DNA of 64,000 nucleotides from JBMOOG01 sp049324535 (GCA_049324535.1 JBMOOG010000028.1:168726-232725); one strand, 5' to 3'; positions 15,903 to 25,380 are shown, counted from the first letter of the stretch. The notes: generated from the letters alone by a model not told the origin. Numbers and translations: made by a program.

Positions 15903-17425
15903 AGGTCTATGTTCCCCGTGATGCGGCGGCCCGGGCGCTCGGCGCCGATGCGGTGGCCCGCGCCGTCCATCTCCACGCCCGGCAGTTCGGCCGCGACGTC
16001 ACGCTGGTCCGCAACGGTTCGCGCGGAATGATCTGGCTCGAGCCGCTGGTCGAGATCGAGACCGCGGCCGGACGGCTTGCCTTCGGCCCGATGACCGCGG
16101 CCGACGTGCCGGCGCTTTTCGACGATCTGGCCGCCCACCCAAAGGCGCTCGGCCCGACCGACGATCTTCCCTGGATGAAGGGCCAGACCCGTCTCACCTT
16201 CGCGCGGGTGGGCCTGACCGATCCGCTCTCGCTGCAGGACTACGAGGCCAACGGGGGCCTGGCCGGGCTGCGCCGCGCGCTGGCGATGGACCCCGCCGCC
16301 ATCGTCGCTGAAGTCACCGACAGCGGCCTGCGCGGGCGCGGCGGCGCGGGCTTTCCGACCGGGATCAAGTGGAAGACCGTCGCAGGCGCCGAGGCCCCGC
16401 AGAAATACATCGTCTGCAACGCCGACGAGGGCGACAGCGGCACCTTCGCCGACCGGATGCTGATGGAGGGCGACCCTCTGGCGCTGATCGAGGGCATGGC
16501 GATCGCCGGCGTCGCGGTGGGCGCGACCCGGGGTTACGTCTACATCCGATCCGAATACCCCGATGCCATCGCGACCATGACCGAAGCGCTCGCGGTCGCG
16601 CGCGAGGCGCGCCTGCTCGGACCCGACCTCCTGGGGTCCGGCCATGCCTTCGACATGGAGGTCCGGGTCGGCGCCGGGGCCTATGTCTGCGGCGAGGAGA
16701 CGTCGCTGCTGAACTCGCTCGAGGGCAAGCGCGGTGTCGTGCGCGCCAAGCCGCCGCTGCCGGCGCTGCAAGGGCTTTTCGGCCGTCCGACCGTCGTGAA
16801 CAACGTGATCTCTCTGGCCACGGTACCGGTGATCCTGTCGCGCGGCGCGGCCTTCTATCGCGATTTCGGCATCGGCCGGTCGCGCGGCACCATCCCCTTG
16901 CAGATTGCGGGCAACGTGCGCCGCGGCGGGCTTTACGAGGTGGCCTTCGGCCTGACCCTGCGCGAGATCGTCGAGGACATCGGCGGCGGAACCGCCTCGG
17001 GGCGGCCGGTGCGCGCGGTGCAGGTGGGCGGGCCGCTCGGCGCCTATTTCCCGCCCGCGCTCTTCGACACGCCCTTCGGCTACGAGGACTATGCCGCGAA
17101 GGACGGGCTGATCGGCCATGCCGGCATCGTCGTCTTCGACGACCGCGTTGACATGGCCGCACAGGCCCGTTTCGCCATGGAATTCTGCGCCATCGAGTCC
17201 TGCGGCAAGTGCACCCCCTGCCGGATCGGCGCGGTGCGCGGGGTCGAGACCATCGACCGCCTCATCGCCGGCGACGCGGGCGCCCTGCCCGTGCTGCGCG
17301 ACCTCTGCGAGACGATGAAGTTCGGCTCGCTCTGCGCGCTTGGCGGCTTCACGCCCTATCCGGTGCTGTCGGCGCTTGACCACTTCCCCGAAGATTTCGC
17401 CCGCCAGAGGGAGGCTGCGGAATGA
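15899..17425 (+). CDS. fdsB: NAD-dependent formate dehydrogenase beta subunit (NuoF-like)
   Basis: The 508-residue subunit that holds FMN and one [4Fe-4S] cluster and passes electrons to NAD+. The N-terminal ~120 residues form a thioredoxin-like domain (as in NuoE-type fusions). Then come LRGRGGAGFPTGIKWK (NADH/FMN binding), NADEGDSGTFADR, and VGAGAYVCGEETSLLNSLEG (FMN). The cluster motif ESCGKCTPCRIG is at about 433-445, with the fourth Cys in SLCALGG. It overlaps fdsG and fdsA by 4 bp each. Confidence 0.96.
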   Translation: MKVYVPRDAAARALGADAVARAVHLHARQFGRDVTLVRNGSRGMIWLEPLVEIETAAGRLAFGPMTAADVPALFDDLAAHPKALGPTDDLPWMKGQTRLTFARVGLTDPLSLQDYEANGGLAGLRRALAMDPAAIVAEVTDSGLRGRGGAGFPTGIKWKTVAGAEAPQKYIVCNADEGDSGTFADRMLMEGDPLALIEGMAIAGVAVGATRGYVYIRSEYPDAIATMTEALAVAREARLLGPDLLGSGHAFDMEVRVGAGAYVCGEETSLLNSLEGKRGVVRAKPPLPALQGLFGRPTVVNNVISLATVPVILSRGAAFYRDFGIGRSRGTIPLQIAGNVRRGGLYEVAFGLTLREIVEDIGGGTASGRPVRAVQVGGPLGAYFPPALFDTPFGYEDYAAKDGLIGHAGIVVFDDRVDMAAQARFAMEFCAIESCGKCTPCRIGAVRGVETIDRLIAGDAGALPVLRDLCETMKFGSLCALGGFTPYPVLSALDHFPEDFARQREAAE

Positions 17426-20298
17426 AGGACTTCATCATCCCCGACGCCGATTTCGGCACCCCCCGCGCCCGGGCCCGCACCCCGGTGACGCTGACCATCG
17501 ACGGGCGCGACGTGACCGTGCCCGAGGGGACCTCGATCATGCGCGCGGCCTTCGAGGCCGGCATCCCGGTGCCGAAGCTCTGCGCAACCGACTCGGTCGA
17601 CGCCTTCGGGTCCTGCCGGCTGTGCCTCGTGGAAATCGAGGGGCGCGCCGGCACGCCCGCCTCATGCACCACGCCGGTTGCGCCCGGCCTGGTCGTGCAC
17701 ACCCAGACCGACCGGCTCGCGCGCCTCCGCCGCGGCGTGATGGAGCTCTATATCTCGGACCATCCTCTCGACTGTCTGACCTGCTCGGCCAACGGCGACT
17801 GCGAATTGCAGGACATGGCCGGGGTCGTCGGCCTGCGCGACGTGCGCTACGAGGCCAAGGCTACGCATTTCCGCCCCGAGACCGTGACCGGGACGGCGAA
17901 CCCGGACTGGATGCCCAAGGACCAGTCGAACCCGTATTTCACCTACGATCCGTCGAAATGCATCGTCTGCTCGCGCTGCGTGCGGGCCTGCGAGGAGGTG
18001 CAGGGCACCTTCGCGCTGACGATCGAGGGCCGCGGCTGGCAAAGCCGGGTGTCGCCGGGCATGCACGAGGATTTCCTGTCCAGCGAATGCGTGAGCTGCG
18101 GCGCCTGCGTGCAGGCCTGCCCGACCGCCACGCTGAACGAAAAGTCGATGATCGCGATCGGCACGCCCGACCGCGCGGTCATCACCACCTGCGCCTACTG
18201 CGGCGTGGGCTGTTCCTTCCGGGCCGAGATGCGCGGCGACACGCTGGTGCGCATGGTGCCGTGGAAGGATGGCAAGGCCAATCGCGGGCACTCCTGCGTC
18301 AAGGGCCGCTTCGCCTGGGGCTATGCGCAGCACCAGGACCGCATCCTGAAGCCGATGATCCGCGACCGCATCACCGACCCCTGGCGCGAGGTCAGCTGGG
18401 ACGAGGCACTGGGTTTCGCTGCGCAGAAACTTCTCATGCTGCAAGCGCAGCATGGGCCGGATTCGCTGGGGGTCATCACCTCGTCGCGCTGCACCAACGA
18501 AGAGACCTACCTGGTGCAGAAACTCGCGCGCGCGGTGTTCCGCACCAACAACACCGACACCTGCGCCCGGGTCTGCCATTCGCCCACTGGCTACGGGCTG
18601 GGCCAGACCTTCGGCACCTCGGCCGGCACGCAGGACTTCGACTCCGTCGAAGCCGCGGATGTCATCCTGGTGATCGGGGCGAACCCGACCGACGCCCATC
18701 CGGTCTTTGCCAGCCGCATGAAGAAACGGCTGCGGCAGGGCGCCCGGCTGATCGTCGTCGATCCGCGGCGCATCGACCTCGTGCGGTCGGCCCATGTCGC
18801 GGCCGATCACCATCTGCAACTGCGCCCCGGCACCAACGTCGCGGTGGTCACGGCGATGGCCCATGTGATCGTGACCGAAGGGCTGGTGAACGAATCCTTC
18901 CTGCGCGAGCGCTGCGACTGGGACGAGTATCTCGACTACGCCGCCTTTGTCGCGCGGCCCGAGCACGGCCCCGAGGCGACCGAGGCGCTGACCGGCGTGC
19001 CGGCGGCGACGCTGCGCGAAGCCGCCCGGCTTTACGCCACGGGCGGCAACGCGGCCATCTATTACGGGCTTGGCGTGACCGAACACAGTCAGGGATCGAC
19101 CACGGTGATCGGCATCGCCAATCTGGCGATGCTGACCGGCAATATCGGCCGGCCGGGCGTGGGCGTGAACCCGCTGCGCGGCCAGAACAACGTGCAGGGT
19201 TCGTGCGACATGGGATCGTTCCCGCACGAACTGCCGGGCTATCGCCACGTGAAGAATCCCGAAGTACGCGCGATCTACGAGAGCCTCTGGGGCGTGACGA
19301 TCAGCCCCGAGCCGGGCCTGCGGATCCCGAACATGCTGGACGCGGCCGTCGAGGGCAGCTTCAGGGGCCTCTACATCCAGGGCGAGGACATCCTTCAGTC
19401 GGACCCCGACACCCATCACGTCGCCGCCGGGCTGGCGGCGATGGATTGCGTGATCGTCCACGACCTCTTCCTGAACGAGACCGCGAACTACGCGCATGTG
19501 TTCCTGCCGGGCTCGACCTTCCTCGAGAAGGACGGGACCTTCACCAACGCCGAACGCCGCATCAACCGGGTGCGCAAGGTGATGGCCCCGAAGAACGGCT
19601 ACGAGGACTGGGAAGTGACCCAGAGGCTCGCCAACGCCATGGGCGCGCGCTGGACCTACACCCACCCGTCCCAGATCATGGAAGAGATCGCCCTGACCAC
19701 GCCCTCCTTTGCCGGCGTGACCTATGACCTGCTCGAGGAGCTGGGCTCGGTGCAATGGCCCTGCAACGCCAAGGCGCCCGAGGGCACGCCTCTCATGCAT
19801 GTGGACGGTTTCGTCCGCGGCCGCGGGCGGCTGATCCGCACCGAGTACGTCGCCACCGACGAGCGGACCGGTCCGCGCTTCCCGCTTCTGCTCACCACCG
19901 GACGGATCCTGTCGCAGTACAACGTGGGCGCGCAGACCCGGCGCACCGAGAACACGGTCTGGCACGACGAGGACGTGCTCGAGATCCATCCGCATGACGC
20001 GGAACTGCGCGGCATCCGCGAAGGCGACTGGGTGCGGCTGGCAAGCCGCGCCGGCGAGACGAGTCTGCGCGCCCATCTGAGCGACCGTGTCGCGCCGGGG
20101 GTCGTCTACACAACTTTCCATCATCCCGAGACGCAGGCGAACGTCGTCACCACCGACTATTCGGACTGGGCGACGAACTGCCCGGAATACAAGGTGACCG
20201 CCGTGCAGGTCAGCCGGTCGAACGGCCCGACCGAGTGGCAGGAGGACTATCGCCACCAGGCCGAACAGGCCCGGCGCATCCTGCCCGCGGCCGAGTGA
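17422..20298 (+). CDS. fdsA: NAD-dependent formate dehydrogenase alpha subunit, Mo-bis-MGD and Fe-S catalytic subunit
   Basis: The 958-residue catalytic subunit that oxidises formate to CO2. In order: an N-terminal [2Fe-2S] ferredoxin region (C53...GSCRLCLVE), the His/Cys cluster site HPLDCLTCSANGDCELQ, two [4Fe-4S] sites (CIVCSRCVRAC near 180 and CVSCGACVQACP near 229), the proximal [4Fe-4S] CAYCGVGC near 257 with VKGRFAWGY, then the molybdopterin domain. The Mo ligand Cys385 sits in CARVCHSPTG, matching the Cys of the Rhodobacter capsulatus enzyme, so it is a Cys rather than selenocysteine form. The C-terminal domain has the second MGD-binding site. Confidence 0.97.
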   Translation: MKDFIIPDADFGTPRARARTPVTLTIDGRDVTVPEGTSIMRAAFEAGIPVPKLCATDSVDAFGSCRLCLVEIEGRAGTPASCTTPVAPGLVVHTQTDRLARLRRGVMELYISDHPLDCLTCSANGDCELQDMAGVVGLRDVRYEAKATHFRPETVTGTANPDWMPKDQSNPYFTYDPSKCIVCSRCVRACEEVQGTFALTIEGRGWQSRVSPGMHEDFLSSECVSCGACVQACPTATLNEKSMIAIGTPDRAVITTCAYCGVGCSFRAEMRGDTLVRMVPWKDGKANRGHSCVKGRFAWGYAQHQDRILKPMIRDRITDPWREVSWDEALGFAAQKLLMLQAQHGPDSLGVITSSRCTNEETYLVQKLARAVFRTNNTDTCARVCHSPTGYGLGQTFGTSAGTQDFDSVEAADVILVIGANPTDAHPVFASRMKKRLRQGARLIVVDPRRIDLVRSAHVAADHHLQLRPGTNVAVVTAMAHVIVTEGLVNESFLRERCDWDEYLDYAAFVARPEHGPEATEALTGVPAATLREAARLYATGGNAAIYYGLGVTEHSQGSTTVIGIANLAMLTGNIGRPGVGVNPLRGQNNVQGSCDMGSFPHELPGYRHVKNPEVRAIYESLWGVTISPEPGLRIPNMLDAAVEGSFRGLYIQGEDILQSDPDTHHVAAGLAAMDCVIVHDLFLNETANYAHVFLPGSTFLEKDGTFTNAERRINRVRKVMAPKNGYEDWEVTQRLANAMGARWTYTHPSQIMEEIALTTPSFAGVTYDLLEELGSVQWPCNAKAPEGTPLMHVDGFVRGRGRLIRTEYVATDERTGPRFPLLLTTGRILSQYNVGAQTRRTENTVWHDEDVLEIHPHDAELRGIREGDWVRLASRAGETSLRAHLSDRVAPGVVYTTFHHPETQANVVTTDYSDWATNCPEYKVTAVQVSRSNGPTEWQEDYRHQAEQARRILPAAE

Positions 20299-20299
20299 C

Positions 20300-21109
20300 A
20301 TGACGACCGCCGCGCCCCGCTCCACCTATCGGGCCGGCCGCTGGCAGGCCGGCAACCGCCCGCTGCCCGAAGAGGCGGCGGTGGCGCTGGTGATGAACGG
20401 CACCACGCAGGCGGTGATGATGGCCACGCCCGCCGATCTCGAGGATTTCGCGCTGGGCTTTGCGCTGACCGAAGGCATCGCGCACACCCCGGCCGAGATC
20501 ACCGGGATCGAGGTCGTGCAACAGGAGAATGGGCACGAGACCCGGGTCTGGCTCTGCCCCGCGGCGGCCGAGCGACTGGCCAGCCGCCGGCGCGCGCAGG
20601 TCGGGCCGGTCGGCTGCGGTCTGTGCGGGATCGACAGTCTGGCCGGGGCGATGCGCGACCTTCCCCCCCTGGCTGCGGGCGGCGCCCTGCATCCGGGCGG
20701 GATCGGGCTGGCGATGGCGGCGCTTGCCGACGGGCAGCGGCTGCGCCGGGAAACCGGCGCGATCCATGCCGCCGGCTTCTGGGTCCCGGGCCGCGGGCTG
20801 ATCGCCCTGCGCGAGGATGTGGGCCGGCACAACGCGCTCGACAAGCTCGCAGGCGCGATCCTGCGCGCGGGCGAGGACCCGGCCGCCGGCGCGATCGTGA
20901 TCACAAGCCGGGTGTCGGTCGATCTGGTGCAGAAGGCCGCAACGCTCGGAACGCCCATCCTGATCGCCGCATCGGTTCCGACCGCGCTCTCGGTTGCGCG
21001 GGCCGAGGACTGCGGCCTGACCCTGGTCGGATCGGCGCGCGGCCCCGATTTCGACCTCTACACCCATCCCGAACGCATCCAGCCGGAGCCCGCCAGCGAT
21101 GTCGCCTGA
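20300..21109 (+). CDS. fdsC: Formate dehydrogenase sulfurtransferase FdhD/FdsC
   Basis: Maturation factor that carries sulfur and bis-MGD to the FdsA active site. The 269-residue protein has the GCGLCGIDS motif with the CxxC pair near residues 105-108, the cysteines used to relay sulfur, and the later REDVGRHNALDKLAGAIL and TSRVSVDLVQKAA conserved blocks of FdhD. It starts 1 bp after the fdsA stop and overlaps the fdsD start by 11 bp. Order G-B-A-C-D is that of the described R. capsulatus operon. Confidence 0.95.
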   Translation: MTTAAPRSTYRAGRWQAGNRPLPEEAAVALVMNGTTQAVMMATPADLEDFALGFALTEGIAHTPAEITGIEVVQQENGHETRVWLCPAAAERLASRRRAQVGPVGCGLCGIDSLAGAMRDLPPLAAGGALHPGGIGLAMAALADGQRLRRETGAIHAAGFWVPGRGLIALREDVGRHNALDKLAGAILRAGEDPAAGAIVITSRVSVDLVQKAATLGTPILIAASVPTALSVARAEDCGLTLVGSARGPDFDLYTHPERIQPEPASDVA

Positions 21110-21320
21110 CAAGATGGTCCACATGGCCAACCAGATCGCGCTCTTCTTCGAGAGCCGGCCCGAAGCCGAAGCCGCAGCCGGGGTGGCTGCGCACATCAAC
21201 GATTTCTGGGAACCGCGAATGCGGCGCCAGCTTCTCGATCATGTGGCGGCGGGTGGCGACGGCCTGCGTCCGCTGGTGCTTGCGGCAGCGGCGCAGATCC
21301 GCGAGCCACAGACCGCCTAG
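21099..21320 (+). CDS. fdsD: Formate dehydrogenase delta subunit / assembly protein FdsD
   Basis: A 73-residue accessory protein. It begins MSPDKMVHMANQIALFFESRP and has the HINDFWEPRMRRQLLDHV pattern of the FdsD family, which helps cofactor insertion or stability of the FdsABG complex. The start lies 11 bp inside fdsC. The TAG stop shares the four bases CTAG with the opposite-strand stop of the alcohol dehydrogenase gene, so the two genes converge with 4-bp overlap and no separate terminator. Confidence 0.93.
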   Translation: MSPDKMVHMANQIALFFESRPEAEAAAGVAAHINDFWEPRMRRQLLDHVAAGGDGLRPLVLAAAAQIREPQTA

Positions 21321-22453
21321 GACGCCGCCGCCAGAACGGCCAGAAGCGCGGCCGCGGACAGGGGGGCGGGGTTCGCCTTCATCGACGAGCCCACCTGCGC
21401 CGCCTCGGCCAGTTCCGGGTGCATGTCGGCGGTGATGCCCATGGCGGTCAGCCCCGGAAGACCCGAGCCCCGCGCAAACCCTTCCAACGCCGCAAAGCCG
21501 TCCGGGGCACCGAAGCCCTCGGCCAGCCATGCGGCCACCTCGGAAAGGCGCGCGGCCGCGACCGAGCCCGCCGGCACCGCCCTGCTGTTGGCCCGCAGCA
21601 CATGCGGCAGGAGCGCCCCGCAGATCGCGCCATGCGCGGCGCCCGACAGCCCGCCGGCCGGCCCCGCAAGGCCGTGCACCGCGCCCAGTCCCGCGTTGGC
21701 GAGCGCAAGCCCGCCGCAGAGGCTCGCCCAGGCGATCGCGTCGCGCGCGTCGGCATCCTCGCGGGTCATGAGCGTCTGCAACGCGGCGATCGCCCGCGGT
21801 ATGGCATCGCGGCACAGCGCGTCGGTCCAGGGGTTGGCGCGGGTCGAGACATAGGGCTCGATCACCTGGGTGAGCGCGTCGAGCCCCGAGGCCAGCGTCA
21901 CCCCCCGCGGGCATCCGTCGGTCAGCGCAGGATCGACGATCGCGACCCGTGCCATCATGCGGTCGTCGCGCAGGGACACCTTGCGGCGGGCCTCCGTCAC
22001 GTCGATCACCGCATTCTTGGTGACTTCCGAGCCGGTACCCGATGTCGTCGGCATGGCGACGAACGGCAGCGGCGCATGGCGCAGCGGCAGCCCGCGGCCA
22101 ACAACCTCGAGATGGTCCATCGGCTCGCCCCCGGGTGCGAGCGCGGCAACGGCCTTGGCCAGATCCATCGCCGCACCGCCGCCGAGGCCGAGCACGCAGT
22201 CGGCGCCGAACGCCCGGGCGGCGCCGAGGGCGGCCTCGAGCATGGCGAGCGTCGGCTCGCGCGGGCAGGCATGGCCCAGGATCGCCAGTCCCGAAGCCTG
22301 CACCGAATCCATGACCGGCGCCACGCGGGATGCATCCCGCCCGTGCACCACGAAGGCGCGGCTGCCGAAGGCGGCAAGCGCCGCGCCCGCCTGTCCGGCC
22401 TGACCGCGCCCGAAGAGGATGCGCGGCGGCGCGACGATCGCGAAGGGGGTCAT
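21317..22453 (-). CDS. Iron-type (group III) alcohol dehydrogenase
   Basis: A 378-residue NAD(P)-dependent, metal-using dehydrogenase. Cofactor motif GGGAAMDLAKAVAAL and the MPTTSGTGSEVTKNAVI block fit the family. Metal ligands: Asp in GLDALTQ (about 192), His in GAVHGLAGP and His in GAAHGAICGALLP. The usual His four residues after the Asp (DALTH in FucO-type enzymes) is Gln here; this occurs in some subgroups, so activity is not excluded. It overlaps the glpK stop as ATGA, so it is expressed with glpK. An alcohol or glycerol-derived substrate is plausible but unproven. Confidence 0.85.
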   Translation of the reverse strand: MTPFAIVAPPRILFGRGQAGQAGAALAAFGSRAFVVHGRDASRVAPVMDSVQASGLAILGHACPREPTLAMLEAALGAARAFGADCVLGLGGGAAMDLAKAVAALAPGGEPMDHLEVVGRGLPLRHAPLPFVAMPTTSGTGSEVTKNAVIDVTEARRKVSLRDDRMMARVAIVDPALTDGCPRGVTLASGLDALTQVIEPYVSTRANPWTDALCRDAIPRAIAALQTLMTREDADARDAIAWASLCGGLALANAGLGAVHGLAGPAGGLSGAAHGAICGALLPHVLRANSRAVPAGSVAAARLSEVAAWLAEGFGAPDGFAALEGFARGSGLPGLTAMGITADMHPELAEAAQVGSSMKANPAPLSAAALLAVLAAAS

Positions 22454-23946
22454 ACCGAAAGCGTCGCCTGAACGGCACGCTGCCATCCGGCGTAGCGGGT
22501 CGCCCGCTCGGCCTCGGGCATCCGCGGCTCGAAGCGCCGGTCGAGCGCCCAGCCCTTCGCAAAGCCCTCGGCATCGGGATAGACGCCGGCCTTCATCCCG
22601 GCGAGCCAGGCCGCGCCGAGCGCGGTCGTTTCCAGAACCCTCGGACGATCCACCGGAGCGCCGATGATGTCGGCGAGAAACTGCATCGCCCAGTCCGAGG
22701 CCGACATGCCGCCATCGACCCGCAGCACGCCCTCGGCGCCGGCGCCCCAGTCGGCGCCCCAGTCGGCGCGCATGGCCTCGAGCAGGTCGCGTGTCTGGAA
22801 GCCCACGCTTTCCAGCGCCGCGCGGGCCAGTTCCGCGGGCCCGGAGTTGCGGGTCAACCGGTAGATCGCGCCCCGGCATTCGGCGTTCCAGTAGGGCGCC
22901 CCGAGCCCGGTGAAGGCCGGCACCAGGATGACGCCCTGCCCCGGGTCCGCCCGCTCGGCCAGGCCCTGGGTCTCGCGCGCGTCGCGGATGATCCGCAGCC
23001 CGTCGCGCAGCCACTGGACCACGGCGCCGGCGATGAAGATCGAGCCTTCGAGCGCGTAGGTCGTGCGCCCGTCGAGCCGGTAGGCGATGGTGCCCAGAAG
23101 CCGGTTGCGGCTTTCGACAAGCGTGCCGCCGGTGTTGAGCAGCGCGAAGCAGCCGGTGCCGTAGGTCGATTTCATCATGCCCGGCTGGAAACAGGCCTGA
23201 CCGATGGTCGCCGCCTGCTGGTCGCCCGCGACCCCCAGGATCGGAATCGCGCGGCCGAAGAGATCGGCGCGGGTCGTGCCGAAATCGGCCGCACAGTCGC
23301 GCACCTCGGGCAGCATCGCGGTCGGCACGCCCAGAAGCGCGCAGATGTCGTCGTCCCAGCGGTTGTCGCGGATGTTGTAGAGCAGCGTGCGCGCGGCATT
23401 GGTCGCGTCGGTCGCATGGACCCGGCCGCCGGTCAGCTGCCAGACCAGATAGCAGTCCACGGTTCCGAACAAGAGCTCGCCCCGTTCCGCCTTCGCCCGC
23501 GCGCCTTCGACATTGTCGAGAATCCAAGCAAGCTTCGTGCCCGAGAAATAGGGGTCGAGCAGCAGGCCGGTCCGGTGCGTCACCATGGCTTCGTGCCCGG
23601 CCCTGCGCAGCGCCTCGCACATCGGCGCGGTCCGGCGGTCCTGCCAGACGATGGCCCTGTGCACGGGCCGGCCGGTCGCGCGGTCCCAGACCAGCGTCGT
23701 TTCCCGCTGGTTGGTGATGCCGATGGCGGCGATGTCCGCGGGCGCGAGGCGCGCCTTCTCAATCGCCGAGCGCGCGGTCCCGGCGACACTGGACCAGATG
23801 TCGGAGGGGTCGTGCTCGACCCAGCCCGAGGCGGGATAGTGCTGCGCGAATTCCTCCTGGGCGACGGCGACCACCCGCATGCGCGCGTCGAACAGGATCG
23901 CGCGGCTCGAGGTGGTGCCCTGGTCGATGGCCAGAATATGGGTCAT
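22450..23946 (-). CDS. glpK: Glycerol kinase
   Basis: ATP-dependent FGGY kinase that converts glycerol to sn-glycerol 3-phosphate, the GlpD substrate. The 498-residue protein starts MTHILAIDQGTTSSRAILFD (phosphate-1), carries NQRETTLVWDRATG and WQDRR, the GDQQAATIGQACF block and the adenosine motif LRVDGGMSASDW. A 12-bp tandem duplication (22741-22764) gives ADWG-ADWG near residue 395. It starts 16 bp after the MFS gene and overlaps the dehydrogenase gene. The transport operon is just upstream on the same strand. Confidence 0.96.
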   Translation of the reverse strand: MTHILAIDQGTTSSRAILFDARMRVVAVAQEEFAQHYPASGWVEHDPSDIWSSVAGTARSAIEKARLAPADIAAIGITNQRETTLVWDRATGRPVHRAIVWQDRRTAPMCEALRRAGHEAMVTHRTGLLLDPYFSGTKLAWILDNVEGARAKAERGELLFGTVDCYLVWQLTGGRVHATDATNAARTLLYNIRDNRWDDDICALLGVPTAMLPEVRDCAADFGTTRADLFGRAIPILGVAGDQQAATIGQACFQPGMMKSTYGTGCFALLNTGGTLVESRNRLLGTIAYRLDGRTTYALEGSIFIAGAVVQWLRDGLRIIRDARETQGLAERADPGQGVILVPAFTGLGAPYWNAECRGAIYRLTRNSGPAELARAALESVGFQTRDLLEAMRADWGADWGAGAEGVLRVDGGMSASDWAMQFLADIIGAPVDRPRVLETTALGAAWLAGMKAGVYPDAEGFAKGWALDRRFEPRMPEAERATRYAGWQRAVQATLSV

Positions 23947-23962
23947 GTCGTTCCTCCCGTCG

Positions 23963-25234
23963 TCATCCCTGCGGCCCGAAGCCGCGCCCGAGCGCCCGCC
24001 AGCCCAGGGCCGACAGGACCGCCGCGCCGGCGGCGGCCAGCCAGAACGGCGCCGTCAGGGCGGGTCCGCGCTCCATCATCGTCGCCGCCACCCGGACCGC
24101 AAGACCCGAGGCCAGAAGCCCGACCGGCATCATGCCCCAGGCCAGCAGGCGATAGAGACTGTTCACGCGCCCGAGCAACCGGTCGGGGATGGTGCGCTGG
24201 CGATAGGAGACCGAAACCGTGTTCCACAGAATCCCGGTGAATTCGAAGGCCGCCATCACGCACGCCAAGGCCAACGCCCCGGGGGCGAGCGGGATCAGCG
24301 CGAAGGCCAGCGCCGAGGCGGCCAGCGACCCTTGCGCGGTCCGCGCTGCGCCGAGGCGCCCGATGATCCGACCCGCCGCAAGTCCGCCCAGAACGCCGCC
24401 CGCCGCGCCTGCGCCGAGGATCAGGCCATAGACCGGCGCCCCGAGCCCGAGGTTCTCCTGCACATGCAGCACCAGCGCAATCGCGACCATCTGGAAAACG
24501 AGGTTCCAGACCCCGGTGATGATCGCCAGCACCCGCAGGAGCGGCGCGCCGGCCAGGAACCGCACGCCTTCGCCAAGCTCGCGCCGCCAGTCGGGTGCGG
24601 CGCCCGGCACGGCGCGGAACCGGCCTGCGATCGACAGCACCGCGGCCAGCGCCAGAAGGTAAAGCCCCGCATTCACCGCAAAGGGCGCGGGCATGGCGAC
24701 CGCGATCAGGAAGGCGCCCAGCGCCGGACCGACCAGCGCATTCGCCACCATCTCGACGCTCCAGAGCCGGCCGTTCGCCACCTCCAGCCGATCGTGCGGC
24801 ACGATCGCGGGCAGCATGGTCTGCGCGGCGTTGTCGCGAAAGACCTCGGCCCCGCCGACGACCAGCGCCGCCCCGGCGATCATGGCGAAAAGCCAGGGCG
24901 ACGACACGCCCGAGGCGGGCGCCGCCGGCAGCGGCAGGGCCAGCGCCAGCGCCACTGCGGCCGCAGCAAAGGCCACGGCGCGCAACGCATCCATGCGAAG
25001 GATCAGCCGACGCCGGTCCGCCCGGTCGGTCACGATCCCGGCGGGCACGGCGAGCACCGCCCAGGGCAGGCGCAGCGCCACCGGAACCAGCGCGATCAGC
25101 AGGGCATCCCGGGTCAGGGCCGAGGCCGTCCAGGCCCAGGCCACGGTCGCCACGCCGTCGGCAAGGTTGGCCGCACCGCTTGCCGCGATGAAGCGCGCCA
25201 GCACGCCGCCCGTCCGCCCGGCATCCCCGCCCAC
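23963..25234 (-). CDS. Major facilitator superfamily transporter (MFS_3 / EntS-like)
   Basis: A membrane transporter with about 12 hydrophobic segments. Features such as VPVALRLPWAVLAVPAGIVTDRADRRRL between helices 2 and 3, the repeated loop GGLAAGRIIGRLG, and SVSYRQRTIPDRLLGRVNSLYR match the EntS-like MFS_3 group, often drug or siderophore exporters. The frame runs to 25498, but that part crosses a repeat element and a terminator. GTG 25234 with GGGAGAG 5-6 nt upstream gives 423 residues, typical for the family. It lies between glpV and glpK; a link to glycerol is only positional. Confidence 0.85.
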   Translation of the reverse strand: MGGDAGRTGGVLARFIAASGAANLADGVATVAWAWTASALTRDALLIALVPVALRLPWAVLAVPAGIVTDRADRRRLILRMDALRAVAFAAAAVALALALPLPAAPASGVSSPWLFAMIAGAALVVGGAEVFRDNAAQTMLPAIVPHDRLEVANGRLWSVEMVANALVGPALGAFLIAVAMPAPFAVNAGLYLLALAAVLSIAGRFRAVPGAAPDWRRELGEGVRFLAGAPLLRVLAIITGVWNLVFQMVAIALVLHVQENLGLGAPVYGLILGAGAAGGVLGGLAAGRIIGRLGAARTAQGSLAASALAFALIPLAPGALALACVMAAFEFTGILWNTVSVSYRQRTIPDRLLGRVNSLYRLLAWGMMPVGLLASGLAVRVAATMMERGPALTAPFWLAAAGAAVLSALGWRALGRGFGPQG

Positions 25235-25251
25235 ACCGTCTCTCCCAGCCG

Positions 25252-25303
25252 CTTCTTCTTTGCACAAATACCCCGCGGGGGTGCGGGGGCGCGAAGCCCC
25301 CGC
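25252..25303. repeat. Intergenic repeat copy 2 with hairpin
   Basis: CTTCTTCTTTGCACAAATACCCC plus a G-run (25252-25281) matches the element at 371-400 at most positions. It is followed by a stem GCGGGGGC (25283-25290) and GCCCCCGC (25296-25303) with loop gcgaa. It lies immediately upstream of the MFS start, on the transcript side between glpV and the MFS gene. Confidence 0.65.
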
Positions 25304-25318
25304 CCTTTCCGCAAAAGA

Positions 25319-25340
25319 CGCGGCCCCTTTCGGGGCCGCG
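25319..25340 (-). terminator. Rho-independent terminator of the glycerol transport operon
   Basis: On the minus strand a 9-bp stem CGCGGCCCC/GGGGCCGCG closes a GAAA tetraloop and is followed by GTCTTTTGC, a short U run. It lies 41 bp after the glpV stop codon. The stem is perfect. Confidence 0.85.
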
Positions 25341-25380
25341 CCAGCGTTTCCGGGACCGGCGTGGTCCCGCCGTGCCGCCG

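Noticed and set aside
17662..20325. Long minus-strand open frame opposite fdsA
   Set aside because: Antisense to a gene with all Fe-S and Mo motifs. Very high GC makes stop codons rare on both strands; composition is typical of such shadows.
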